Below are positions 15,760 to 24,486 of a stretch of 64,000 bases of DNA, piece by piece. The notes under the pieces are model-generated. The model did not search any database. It saw nothing but the letters and a program-made list of their open reading frames with translations, and had not been told where the DNA came from. How positions within the stretch are numbered: the first letter of the stretch is position 1; the number at the start of each line of letters is the position of its first letter. Source of the stretch: Microbacterium sp. (GTDB lineage Bacteria; Actinomycetota; Actinomycetes; Actinomycetales; Microbacteriaceae); contig NZ_JAFKIP010000002.1 in assembly GCF_017305435.1 (NCBI RefSeq), forward strand, positions 124,001-188,000, in the 5' to 3' direction. Made by a program: the position numbers and the translations under genes.

Positions 15760-18522
15760 ATGCCCGCACTCGACGCACCGGCTCTCTCGCTCGAACGCCC
15801 CTTCGCCCTGTCCGCCGATGAGGTCGCGTCCGCCCTGGCGACCGGTGACGACGGGCTGGATGCCGCGGACGCGGCAGCGCGCCGCGCCGCGGTCGGCCCG
15901 AACCTGCTGCCCGAGCCGAAGCGTCAGCCGGCGTGGCTGCGCTTCCTCGGGCACTTCAACGACACGCTGATCTTCATCCTGCTCGGCGCCGCCGCGATCA
16001 AGGCGGTCATGGGGGACTGGCTGGATTTCTGGGTCATCATGACGGTCGCCGTCATCAACGCGGTCATCGGATACGCGCAGGAGGGGCGGGCGGAGAAGGC
16101 GCTCGCCGGCATCCGCGGCATGCTCTCCGCGGATGCGACGGTACGGCGCGGCGGCGCCTGGTCGACGATCCCTGCCGAAGACCTCGTGCCGGGCGATGTC
16201 GTCCGACTCATGCCGGGCGACAAGGTTCCCGCCGATGTCCGCCTCGTGTCGGCGTCGCAGCTGCGCATCGAGGAGGCGGCGCTCACCGGTGAGTCGGTTC
16301 CCTCGTCCAAGCAGACGGATGCCGTCGACGACGGCGCCGGGGTCGGCGACCGGGCATCCATGGCCTTCTCCGGCACGATCGTCTCGGCCGGGCAGGGCAC
16401 GGGCGTCGTGACCGCGACGGGCGCGCACACGGAGATCGGCCGCATCCAGGCGCTCGTGAGCGATGCGGGCTCGCTCGCGACGCCGCTCACGAAGCAGCTC
16501 GACCGGTTCGGCAAGGTGCTGACCCTCGTCATCCTCGGCATGGCCGCCGTCATGATGCTCATCGGCCGGTACCTCCACCAGATGCCGTTCCCGGAGCTCA
16601 TCTCCGCGACGATCGGGTTCGCGGTCGCCGCGATCCCCGAGGGCCTGCCGGCGCTCGTCACGATCACGCTCGCGATCGGCGTGCAGCAGATGGCGCGGCG
16701 GAACGCCATCACGCGCAAACTCCCCGCCGTCGAGGCGCTCGGGTCGGTCACGACGGTCTGCTCGGACAAGACCGGCACGCTCACGAAGAACGAGATGACC
16801 GTGCGGACGATGGTCACCCCGGTCGCGCGCTACGACGTCTCGGGCCTCGGCTACGACCCCGACGGCGCGATCACGCCGGAGGGCGGGCGCGACCTCACGA
16901 CGCTCCTGGCCGTCGCGGACCTCTGCAACGACGCCGAGCTCGTGCGCGCCGACGACGGCGCCGGATGGACTCTCGTGGGGGAGCCGACGGAAGGCGCACT
17001 CAAGGTCGTCGCGATGAAGGGCAAGGCGGATGCCGCGGGCGCACGCCGCATCGACGTCGTCCCGTTCGACTCCGCCAACAAGTTCATGGCGACGCTCGTC
17101 GAGGCCGGCCCGGATGCGGGCCCTCGAGCGGGCGCAGGCACCGGCGCCGGGCGCGCGATCCTCGTCAAGGGGGCTCCCGACCGCATCCTCGAGCGCGCAC
17201 TCACGCAGCGCGGTGCGGATGGCCCCGAGACCCTCGACATCCCCTTCTGGGAGGCGGCGATCGACGACCTCAGCGGGCAGGGCCTGCGCGTCCTCGCCGC
17301 GGCGCGGACGACGACCCGCCAGAGCGAGATCGGCGTGGACGACCTCGTCGACCTCGAGTTCCTCGGCCTCTGGGGCATCCTCGACCCGCCCCGTCCCGAA
17401 GCCGTCGAGGCCATCGCCGACTGCCATGCCGCCGGCATCCGCGTGAAGATGATCACGGGGGACCACGCCGGCACGGCGCTCGCGATCAGCCGTGAGATGG
17501 GTCTCGTCGCCCGCGACTCCGACAACGCCGCCACGCCCGTCCTCACCGGCGCCGAGCTCGAGGCGATGAGCCAGGACGAGCTCGCCAAGGTCGTGCAGCA
17601 GGTCGATGTCTTCGCGCGGACGAGTCCCGAGCACAAGATCCGTATCGTGCGCGCCCTGCAATCGCATCACGAGGTCGTCGCGATGACGGGTGACGGCGTC
17701 AACGACGCCCCGGCGCTCACGCGCGCCGACGTCGGGATCGCGATGGGCATCAAGGGCACCGAGGCGACGAAGGAGGCGGCGGAGATCGTCCTCGCCGACG
17801 ACAATTTCGCCACGATCCGCAGCGCGATCCGCGAGGGACGGCGCATCTACGACAACCTCCGGAAGTCGGTCGTGTTCCTGCTGCCGACCAACGGCGCGCA
17901 ATCGCTCGTCATCCTCGTCGCCGTCGTCTTCGGGCTCACGCTGCCGCTCACCCCCGTCCAGGTGCTGTGGGTCAACATGGTCACCGCCGTCACGCTGTCG
18001 CTCGCCCTCGCCTACGAGCCGGCCGAGCGCGGCATCATGACGCGGCCGCCGCGGGGGTCGGGCGGATCGATCATCGCAGGCCGCGAGCTCGGGTTCGTCC
18101 TGATCGTCTCGCTCCTCATCGGTGGGGCGACACTCGCCGTGTTCGGCATCTCCCTGGCATCCGGCACCGATCTCGCGATCGCGCGCACCGAGGCCGTCGC
18201 GATGCTCGCGCTCGGCCAGCTCGCCTACCTGCTCAACTGCCGCTTCCTCACGCGATCGTCCATCACGGTCGACGTGCTGCGCGGCAACCCCGTCGTGTGG
18301 TGGTCGGCGCTCGCCCTCGTCGTGCTGCAGCTCGTGTACACCTACGTGCCGTTCATGAACGCGCTGTTCGGATCCGAGCCGCTGAGCGCGGTGGGCTGGC
18401 TGCTGCCGGTCGCCTTCTCGGTCGTGATCTTCCTCCTCGTCGAGGTGCTGAAGGGCATTCGGCGGCGGCGCGTCGAGGCCCGCACGGCGAGCGCGGGCGT
18501 CGGATTCAATGCGGACGCATAG
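15760..18522 (+). CDS. P-type cation-transporting ATPase (type II, calcium-pump-like)
   Basis: Membrane pump of 920 aa with the cation-ATPase N domain, E1-E2 actuator and HAD domains. Actuator loop TGES at 177-180, PEGLPALVT in M4 at 293-301, phosphorylated Asp336 in CSDKTGTLTKNE, hinge motif TGDGVNDAPAL near 647, and C-terminal helices beginning NGAQSLVILVAVVFGL. PEGLP in M4 and the overall layout place it with the calcium/sodium-type IIA-like pumps; no metal-binding N-terminal cysteines, so not a heavy-metal pump. The transported ion is not certain. Leaderless-type start: TAGGAT (15748-15753) six bases before ATG. The fragment 440-452 is Gly/Ala-rich. Confidence 0.92.
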   Translation: MPALDAPALSLERPFALSADEVASALATGDDGLDAADAAARRAAVGPNLLPEPKRQPAWLRFLGHFNDTLIFILLGAAAIKAVMGDWLDFWVIMTVAVINAVIGYAQEGRAEKALAGIRGMLSADATVRRGGAWSTIPAEDLVPGDVVRLMPGDKVPADVRLVSASQLRIEEAALTGESVPSSKQTDAVDDGAGVGDRASMAFSGTIVSAGQGTGVVTATGAHTEIGRIQALVSDAGSLATPLTKQLDRFGKVLTLVILGMAAVMMLIGRYLHQMPFPELISATIGFAVAAIPEGLPALVTITLAIGVQQMARRNAITRKLPAVEALGSVTTVCSDKTGTLTKNEMTVRTMVTPVARYDVSGLGYDPDGAITPEGGRDLTTLLAVADLCNDAELVRADDGAGWTLVGEPTEGALKVVAMKGKADAAGARRIDVVPFDSANKFMATLVEAGPDAGPRAGAGTGAGRAILVKGAPDRILERALTQRGADGPETLDIPFWEAAIDDLSGQGLRVLAAARTTTRQSEIGVDDLVDLEFLGLWGILDPPRPEAVEAIADCHAAGIRVKMITGDHAGTALAISREMGLVARDSDNAATPVLTGAELEAMSQDELAKVVQQVDVFARTSPEHKIRIVRALQSHHEVVAMTGDGVNDAPALTRADVGIAMGIKGTEATKEAAEIVLADDNFATIRSAIREGRRIYDNLRKSVVFLLPTNGAQSLVILVAVVFGLTLPLTPVQVLWVNMVTAVTLSLALAYEPAERGIMTRPPRGSGGSIIAGRELGFVLIVSLLIGGATLAVFGISLASGTDLAIARTEAVAMLALGQLAYLLNCRFLTRSSITVDVLRGNPVVWWSALALVVLQLVYTYVPFMNALFGSEPLSAVGWLLPVAFSVVIFLLVEVLKGIRRRRVEARTASAGVGFNADA

Positions 18523-18611
18523 GTAATTCCGGGGCCCGGCCGATGCGGGCGCGGCTACCGTGGAGAACGCCACCGCACCTCCGCGGACGGCACGACAGAA
18601 GGAGGACCATC

Positions 18612-19109
18612 ATGATCCGCACCACCGCCGTAGCCCGTCCGATCCGTGTCGGTGTCGCCGCCGCATCCGTCCTCGGCGTCGTGACGCTCGCCGGCTGCGC
18701 GGGCGCCGCCGACGCGGAGACGCCCACGCCCACCCCCACCGCGACGCCGACCACGTCGGCGACCCCGAGCGCCAGCGTCTCCGCGTCGCCGAGCGCCGCG
18801 GCATCCGACAGCGTCTACGTCGACGGCACGTACTCGGCCGACGGCTCCTACCAGACCCCCGAATCGGTCGAGACGATCAGCGTCACCGTCACGCTGCAGG
18901 ACGATGTCATCACGTCCGTGAACGTCACCGGCAATCCGCAGAAGCGCGAGTCGGAGCAGTACCAGGGCGAGTTCATCGGCGGGATCAGCGCGGAGGTCGT
19001 CGGCAAGAACATCGACGAGATCTCGGTGTCGCGCGTCGCCGGATCGTCGCTCACGAGCGGCGGCTTCAACCAGGCGATCGAGACCATCAAGGCCGAAGCG
19101 GCCTCGTGA
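18612..19109 (+). CDS. FMN-binding-domain lipoprotein
   Basis: 165 aa. A signal peptide ends in the lipobox LAGC with Cys29, so the protein should be lipid-anchored on the outer face of the membrane. A Thr/Pro/Ser-rich linker (34-67) leads to an FMN-binding domain (about 70-165). The flavin-attachment motif, usually SGATxTS, reads AGSSLTS at 143-149, so Ser146 would replace the usual threonine as acceptor. GGAGG lies before ATG 18612, and TACCGT at 18556-18561 is a likely -10. Its stop overlaps apbE (TGATG). With apbE and the membrane reductase it forms a transmembrane flavin electron-transfer cassette. Confidence 0.88.
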   Translation: MIRTTAVARPIRVGVAAASVLGVVTLAGCAGAADAETPTPTPTATPTTSATPSASVSASPSAAASDSVYVDGTYSADGSYQTPESVETISVTVTLQDDVITSVNVTGNPQKRESEQYQGEFIGGISAEVVGKNIDEISVSRVAGSSLTSGGFNQAIETIKAEAAS

Positions 19110-20020
19110 TGGATGCCGCCGTGGCATCCGCCCGCACGTTCACCGCGATCGGGACGCGCTGGCAGATCGACACCGCGACGCCGCTGTCGGCAGAGGTCTC
19201 CGCCGAGATCGACGATGTCATCGATCGCTTCGATCGGGAGTGGTCGCGCTTCCGCGACGATTCGGTGGTGAGCGCGCTCGCGCGATCGGGCGGCGCCGTG
19301 CCCGCGCCCGCCGACGCCCGCGCGATGCTCGACCTGTACGCCGAGCTCGCCGCGTCGACCGCGGGGGCCGTGAATCCGCTCGTGGGCGACGCTCTCGCCC
19401 GCCGCGGCTATGACGCGCGGATCTCGCTCGAGGACCGCGGGGCGCAGTCGGCTCGAAGCGATTGGCAGGACCTCCTCACCTGGACGAACGGCGAGCTGAG
19501 GCTTGCGGATCCGGCGACGATCGATGTCGGTGCTCTCGGCAAAGGCCGCCTCGTCGACCTCGTCGGAGAGGTGCTCGCCGCCCGCACGGGCGCCCCGTTC
19601 GTCGTCGACGCGAGCGGTGACATCCTCATGGGGCACGGCGGGGACGGCGAGGGTTCGGAGCGGGCACGCCCCGAGCGGATCGGACTCGAGCACCCTTACG
19701 ATCCGCGTCGCGCGATCGGCGTGTGGGAGGTCGCGGGCGGTGCGCTGTGCGCCTCGGCGACGAATCGCCGTGCGTGGACGGGTCACGACGGCGCGGGCCT
19801 GCACCATGTGCTCGATGCGCGCACGGGCGAACCCGTCCGTGAGATCGCGGCGACGTGGGCGTTCGCGGCCGACGCGATGACGGCGGATGCCGCCGCGACG
19901 GCGCTCTTCTTCGCGGGCGGCGAGGCCTTCGCAGCGGCGCACGACGTGCAGTGGGTGCGCATGACGACGCCCGGGCGCGTGGAGTGGTCCCGCGGTTGTA
20001 CGGCAGAGTTGTTCACGTGA
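19109..20020 (+). CDS. apbE: FAD:protein FMN transferase
   Basis: Cleaves FAD and links FMN covalently to Ser/Thr of target proteins, normally on the outer face of the membrane. 303 aa. Motifs: RFDREWSRFRDDSVVSAL, the FAD/metal segment IDVGALGKGRLVDLV, VDASGDILMGHG, and the metal-binding ADAMTADAAATAL. No clear signal peptide or lipobox is visible from ATG 19109 (a GTG three bases earlier is also possible), which is odd because its partner is extracytosolic; flavinylation before export, or Tat-independent export, would have to be considered. Start overlaps the lipoprotein stop and its stop overlaps the next ATG, both as TGATG. Confidence 0.92.
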   Translation: MDAAVASARTFTAIGTRWQIDTATPLSAEVSAEIDDVIDRFDREWSRFRDDSVVSALARSGGAVPAPADARAMLDLYAELAASTAGAVNPLVGDALARRGYDARISLEDRGAQSARSDWQDLLTWTNGELRLADPATIDVGALGKGRLVDLVGEVLAARTGAPFVVDASGDILMGHGGDGEGSERARPERIGLEHPYDPRRAIGVWEVAGGALCASATNRRAWTGHDGAGLHHVLDARTGEPVREIAATWAFAADAMTADAAATALFFAGGEAFAAAHDVQWVRMTTPGRVEWSRGCTAELFT

Positions 20021-21570
20021 TGTCTTCGCTGACCGCTCTGTGGAACCGTGTCTTCGCCGTCCTCGGCCGGGTGTCGATGTACCGACTCGTCGTGCTCGCC
20101 CTCGCGGCGCTCGCGGTGATCGCCTTCGTCCTGTCGTTCTTCGGCGTGCTCGCACCGACGCCGCTCGAGCTCGTCGCGGCCTCCGCGGTGCTCGCGGCAT
20201 CCTGTGCCGCGACGGACGCGATCGCGCATCGTCTTCTCGCCAAGGGGTGGCGGTGGGAGTCGTCGCTCATCACCGTCCTGATCCTCCTGTTCGTGCTGCG
20301 TCCGACGCTCGAGCCGCTCGGCCTCGTGGGGCTGTTCATCGCGGGGGTCGTGGCCTCGGCATCCAAGTACCTCCTCGCCTGGCAGGGGCGGCACGTCTTC
20401 AACCCGGCCGCCGTCGGGGCGACGTTCCTGACGGTTCTCAGCATCTGGCTGCCCGACCTGGGCGCGTCGTCGTGGTGGGTCGGCACGCCGTACCTCGCGG
20501 GACCCGTGATCCTGCTCGGCCTGGTCGTGCTGCTACGGACCGAGAAGGTGCGGATCATCACCCTGTTCCTCGTCGTGGCGGTCGCGGTCGCGTTCGTGCG
20601 GGCGTCCGTGCAGTTCGCGCAGGCCGGTTTGGCGTTCGATGCGGGGACGGTGTTCTGGCAGCTGCTGTGGTCGGCCCCGTTCCTCTTCCTCGGTGCGTTC
20701 ATGCTGTCGGAGCCGCTGACCCTGCCGCCGCGGCGCTGGCAGCAGTTCGCGGTCGCGGCGCTCGTCGGCATCCTCGCGGGCTGGCCGATCGACCTCGGCG
20801 ACATCAGCCTCGGGCAGGAGCGGGCGCTCCTCGTCGGCAACCTGCTCGCGTTCGCCTTCACCGTGCGGACGGCGGTGCGCCTGCGGTTCGTGCGGCGCGA
20901 CGTTCTGACCCCGTCGGTGCGCGAGCTCGTCTTCCGCGCGGAGGGCCGATTCCGCTTCGCGGCGGGACAGTATCTCGAGCTCGAGGTGCCGCACGCGCAC
21001 CCCGACGCCCGCGGCACGCGGCGCGAGTTCTCGATCGTGTCGGCCCCGGGCGACCTGCCCGAGGTGCGCATCGCGCTGCGCGAGGGCTCGCAGTCGACCT
21101 ACAAGAAGGCGCTCGCGCTCGTCGAGCCTGGACAGGAACTCGCCGTCACGGGCGTGTGGGGCGATTTCGTCCTCCCCGCGCGGGCGTCGGCGCCCGTCCT
21201 CATGGTCGCGGCCGGTATCGGCGTGACGCCGTTCGTCTCGCAGCTGCGCGATCTGCGCCGCTCCGGCGAGGACCGTGACGTCGTCTTCGTGTATGTCGCG
21301 TCGGATGCCGAGGAGCTCGCCTTCCGCGAGGATCTGGAGGCCGCCGGCATCCCCGTCATCGTCTTCACGCGCAACGAGCCGGGCCGCTTGCCGGCCCACT
21401 GGCGCTGGGCGCAGGGCGTGCGGCTCGACGCGGACGGGCTCATGCAGGTCGTCCCCGACCTCGGTGCCCGGCACGCGTACATCTCGGGCCCTCCCGGACT
21501 CATCGCCGACCTCGCTCCCGCGCTCGAGAAGGCCCGCTCGATCACGACCGACGCCTTCTCGGGGTACTGA
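20020..21570 (+). CDS. Membrane oxidoreductase: NqrB/RnfD-like domain fused to ferredoxin-NAD(P) reductase
   Basis: 516 aa. Roughly the first 280 residues contain about nine hydrophobic segments with FNPAAVGATFLT, reminiscent of NqrB/RnfD membrane subunits. The second half is a ferredoxin-reductase module: FAD motif RREFSIVSAPGD, nicotinamide-nucleotide loop AAGIGVTPFVSQL, and YISGPPGLIADL, ending in an aromatic residue. The expected NqrB/RnfD flavin-linkage motif (SGATP) is not evident. It is translationally coupled to apbE. Inference: NAD(P)H is oxidised on the cytoplasmic side and electrons cross the membrane to the FMN lipoprotein. The terminal acceptor is unknown. Confidence 0.85.
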   Translation: MSSLTALWNRVFAVLGRVSMYRLVVLALAALAVIAFVLSFFGVLAPTPLELVAASAVLAASCAATDAIAHRLLAKGWRWESSLITVLILLFVLRPTLEPLGLVGLFIAGVVASASKYLLAWQGRHVFNPAAVGATFLTVLSIWLPDLGASSWWVGTPYLAGPVILLGLVVLLRTEKVRIITLFLVVAVAVAFVRASVQFAQAGLAFDAGTVFWQLLWSAPFLFLGAFMLSEPLTLPPRRWQQFAVAALVGILAGWPIDLGDISLGQERALLVGNLLAFAFTVRTAVRLRFVRRDVLTPSVRELVFRAEGRFRFAAGQYLELEVPHAHPDARGTRREFSIVSAPGDLPEVRIALREGSQSTYKKALALVEPGQELAVTGVWGDFVLPARASAPVLMVAAGIGVTPFVSQLRDLRRSGEDRDVVFVYVASDAEELAFREDLEAAGIPVIVFTRNEPGRLPAHWRWAQGVRLDADGLMQVVPDLGARHAYISGPPGLIADLAPALEKARSITTDAFSGY

Positions 21571-21647
21571 CCCCGGGGTGGCACCGCGGCGCGTTCGGGC
21601 CGTTTCGGCGGCGCATGTGCGTGCCTCGACCGGCGCGAGTCGCGCGT

Positions 21648-21659
21648 TCGCGCCACCTG
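21648..21659. repeat. GGTGGCGC-family repeat arm
   Basis: TTCGCGCCACCT, the reverse complement of the arm AGGTGGCGCGAA at 3579-3590, lies between the converging membrane reductase and the endonuclease-like pseudogene. A weak partner (GGTGGC) lies near 21578. The rest of the 107-nt spacer shows nothing else. Confidence 0.5.
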
Positions 21660-21677
21660 TCCGCGATGCGCACGCGG

Positions 21678-22671
21678 TCAGGGCCGAAAGCCGTGGCGCT
21701 CGAGCGCCACGCGGACGATGAGGTCGGCCGTCGGCGCCGACCCGCCCGCGCCGCGCACGTCGGGCGCGGTGAGGCGCACGACCTCGTATCCCGCGCGCAC
21801 GTAGGCCGCGTGCTTCGCGATGTCACGCCGCCACTGCGCGCGGCTCGTGCGATGGTGGTCGCCCTCGACCTCGACGATGACCCGGTAGGCCTCGTACCGC
21901 GCGTCTGCGATCCCGAGCAGGACGCCGCGTTCGTCCCTGATCTCGACGTCGAGCTCCGGTTCGGGGAGGCCGGCGGCGGCGGTCACGAGGCGGAAGTCGG
22001 TCTCGAGCGGCGACATGCTGCCGACGCGGATGCACTCCAGCGCGCGCAGGAGCATCGCGCGCCCTCGCCTCCGCGGCTGCGAGCAGCTGATCGATGGTGG
22101 CCAGCTGCCCCTCGGGCCGTGATGCACCGCGCTCGTCCCGCGGAATCCGCACGATCGCGTCACCCAGGATGACCAGTTCGCGCACGTCGAGCTCGCCGGC
22201 GAGCATCGCCCACGTCGTTGCGGGGCTGGCGACGCGCAGTCCGTCGACGGCTCGGACGGTGGCGAGGTGCGGCGCGATCTTGACGCCGTGGATGCCGGGG
22301 CGTCGGGGAGCGCGTTGCGGAGCCAGGACCCCGATGCACAGGCGCTCACCCGGTTCGCAGGGTAAGCCCCACGCGACCGCGGCCGAGCGCCCCGCCAGGA
22401 AGACGTGCGGGGGCGCGACCTGCGCGTAGGCACGCGCGTCGCGGAGCACGCGCGTGCGGTGCGCGCGATCGCGTGCGAGCGGCTCCTCGGCATCCCGCGT
22501 CGTGCTCGGCACGTCGGGCACGTCCGGCGGGCGCCGTCGACGCATGCCACGGAAGGGGCGCTCGAGATCGCGCGCAGCGAGGCGGCCGCGCGTGTGGCCG
22601 GCGGCACGTGCCGCGGCGACGGAGAACTGGGCGCCGAGCGTCGGCGACAGCGGACGAGGGGGGACAGGCAT
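21678..22671 (-). pseudogene. Frameshifted endonuclease-domain (DUF559/AbiEi-like) protein
   Basis: Two overlapping frames encode the halves of one protein. From ATG 22671 the first frame reads to IDQLLAAAEARAR, then the homologous sequence resumes in another frame as RGRAMLLRALECIRVGSMSPLE and ends at 21678 after a VSR/DUF559-like nuclease core (VEVEGDHHRTSRAQWRRDI, YEVVRLT). The total span is two bases short of a whole number of codons, and restoring CG in a GCGCGA run near 22062-22070 would join the frames. Such proteins, with an AbiEi-like N-terminal region, are common solitary genes in Microbacteriaceae with no established role. Genuine inactivation or a sequencing error in a GC run are both possible. 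Confidence 0.75.
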
Positions 22672-22819
22672 GCGACGACCTTCGCCGGGCGCGAGCGTGC
22701 GTGGGGCGCTCCTCAGCCGATCTGTGGAGAGTTTTCTGATCACGGCAGTTGTGGAGGAGGCGTTGCGCGCGGAAAGGGGTGACGCGTCGGCAGTGCTCCG
22801 CGCCGGGGATGCCGACGTT

Positions 22820-22859
22820 CGCGCCACCTCTTCGGTGGCATCCGAGGAGAGGTGGCGCG
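22820..22859. repeat. Perfect 12-bp inverted repeat, GGTGGCGC family
   Basis: CGCGCCACCTCT (22820-22831) and AGAGGTGGCGCG (22848-22859) are exact reverse complements around a 16-nt loop that can itself pair partly (TTCGG/CCGAG). It lies 68 nt beyond the 3' end of the histidine kinase gene, where it may terminate that minus-strand operon. The remainder of the 22672-22926 spacer holds two TGTGGAG words (near 22723 and 22752) and no recognisable gene. Confidence 0.7.
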
Positions 22860-22926
22860 TGTGCCGGGCTCGAGGCCGCCGACCCGCGTCGTCACGCCAC
22901 CCGGATGGATGTCGGCCGCCGCGCCC

Positions 22927-24486
22927 TCACGCAGCGGGCGCAGTGGGCGCAGTGGGCGCCGCGGGGCGCGCCGGCAGGCGCACGGTGAACACCGTGGAGC
23001 CGGGCGCGCTGTCGACCGAGATCGTCCCGCCGTGTGCGGTCACGATCGCCTTCGCGATGGAGAGGCCGAGGCCCGTGCCGCCGGTCTGGCGGGCGCGCGA
23101 CGAGTCCGCGCGCGCGAAGCGCTCGAACAGGTCGCTCGCGACGGCGGGATCGATCCCGGGGCCGTCGTCGGCGATCCGCACGATCGCCGCGGCGCCGTCG
23201 ATCGCCACGGACGCCGTCACGTGCACCCCGGCGGGCGTGTGGACGCGGGCGTTCGTCAGCAGGTTCGCGATGACCTGGTGCAGTCGCGTCGCGTCGCCCG
23301 CGACGATGACCGGCTCCTCGGGCACGTCGATGATCCACTCGTGGTCGGGGCCGGCCGCCTGCGCGTCCGCGACGGCGTCCACGACGACGCGCGTCACATC
23401 GACCGCGCCGTAGACGAGCTCCTTGCCCTCGTCGAGCCGGGCGAGCAGCAGCAAGTCCTCGACGAGCGTCGTCATGCGCAGGGATGCCGCCTGGATGCGC
23501 TCGAGCCCCTGTTGCGACTGCCCGGCGCTCAGCTCCAGCTGCGCCTTCGTGACGCGCGTGCCCGCGCTCTGCGCCTGCGCGAGCGAGCGCAGCGACAGCT
23601 CGGAGTAACCCCGGATCGCCGCGAGCGGCGTGCGCAGCTCGTGCGAGGCATCCGCGACGAACGCGCGCATGCGCTCCTCGTTGCGCTGGCGCGCGGCGAG
23701 GGACGAGTCGACGTGATCGAGCAGGGTGTTCAGCGCCGCGCCGACGGCACCGATCTCGTCCGACGGGTCCGCCTGCGCCTCGGGCACACGCTCGGTGATG
23801 CTGACGTCCCCCGAATCGAGCGGCTGCGCGGCGACGCGCCCGGCGGTCTCGGCGACCGAGCGCAGCGGCTTGAGCGACCGCTGGATGACGAGGGCGACGA
23901 TCGCCGCGAGGACGAGGAGGCCGCCCACGGTGACGAGCCCGACCGTCAGTAGGATCTGCCCGATCGTGTCGTTCACGCTCGAGACCGGCAGGCCCGCGGC
24001 GATCACGTAGCTGTTGCCCACCCGGCCGGTGTACATGCGGTACGTGCCGACACCGTCGACGTCGACGGTCGCGAAGGGGTCGCGCTCGAATGCGTTCACG
24101 ATCTCATCGACGTCGGAGGTCGAGAGCGTCATGACGCCGCTGTCACCGAAGTAGGCCCCGTCGGTGCCGCTCGCCGACTGCACCACGAGCAACAGGCCGG
24201 ACGGCAGATTGTGGCCTTCGCTCAGTGTCGTGGCGGCGGTGCCCGTGCCGGTGAAGCCCCCGGGCTTCCCGATCAGCTGCAGCCCGGCCTTGTTCGCGGC
24301 ATCCTTCACCGCATTGTCGAGCTGAGTGCTGAGGATCGACCCGAGGAACGCGCCGGTCGCGAGACCGACGGCCGCGAGGATGAGTGCGACGAACGAGACG
24401 ACGGTGACGATGAGTCGGGTCTGCAGGCTCCAGCGTCGGCGGGTGCGGGCCGCCGGCGCTGGAGCGGGCGCCGCCGTGGTGCTCAC
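22927..24486 (-). CDS. Two-component sensor histidine kinase
   Basis: 519 aa inner-membrane kinase. Transmembrane segments at about 24-50 and 176-202 flank an extracytosolic sensor region of some 125 residues; a HAMP domain follows. The phospho-acceptor is His282 in FVADASHELRTPLAAIRG, and the catalytic domain ends with DDGPGIDPAV, ERFAR, and TGGTGLGLSIAKAIV. The C-terminus is rich in Ala/Pro. GTG 24486 overlaps the response regulator stop (GTGA), so the pair is coupled. The system diverges from an ABC exporter, its likely target. The signal is unknown. Confidence 0.95.
   Translation of the reverse strand: MSTTAAPAPAPAARTRRRWSLQTRLIVTVVSFVALILAAVGLATGAFLGSILSTQLDNAVKDAANKAGLQLIGKPGGFTGTGTAATTLSEGHNLPSGLLLVVQSASGTDGAYFGDSGVMTLSTSDVDEIVNAFERDPFATVDVDGVGTYRMYTGRVGNSYVIAAGLPVSSVNDTIGQILLTVGLVTVGGLLVLAAIVALVIQRSLKPLRSVAETAGRVAAQPLDSGDVSITERVPEAQADPSDEIGAVGAALNTLLDHVDSSLAARQRNEERMRAFVADASHELRTPLAAIRGYSELSLRSLAQAQSAGTRVTKAQLELSAGQSQQGLERIQAASLRMTTLVEDLLLLARLDEGKELVYGAVDVTRVVVDAVADAQAAGPDHEWIIDVPEEPVIVAGDATRLHQVIANLLTNARVHTPAGVHVTASVAIDGAAAIVRIADDGPGIDPAVASDLFERFARADSSRARQTGGTGLGLSIAKAIVTAHGGTISVDSAPGSTVFTVRLPARPAAPTAPTAPAA

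Noticed and set aside
14479-18573. A very long open frame on the minus strand opposite glmU, prs and the P-type ATPase
   Set aside because: The opposite strand encodes well-recognised enzymes. The minus translation is a low-complexity Arg/Asp/Glu/Gly-rich product typical of antisense shadows at high G+C.
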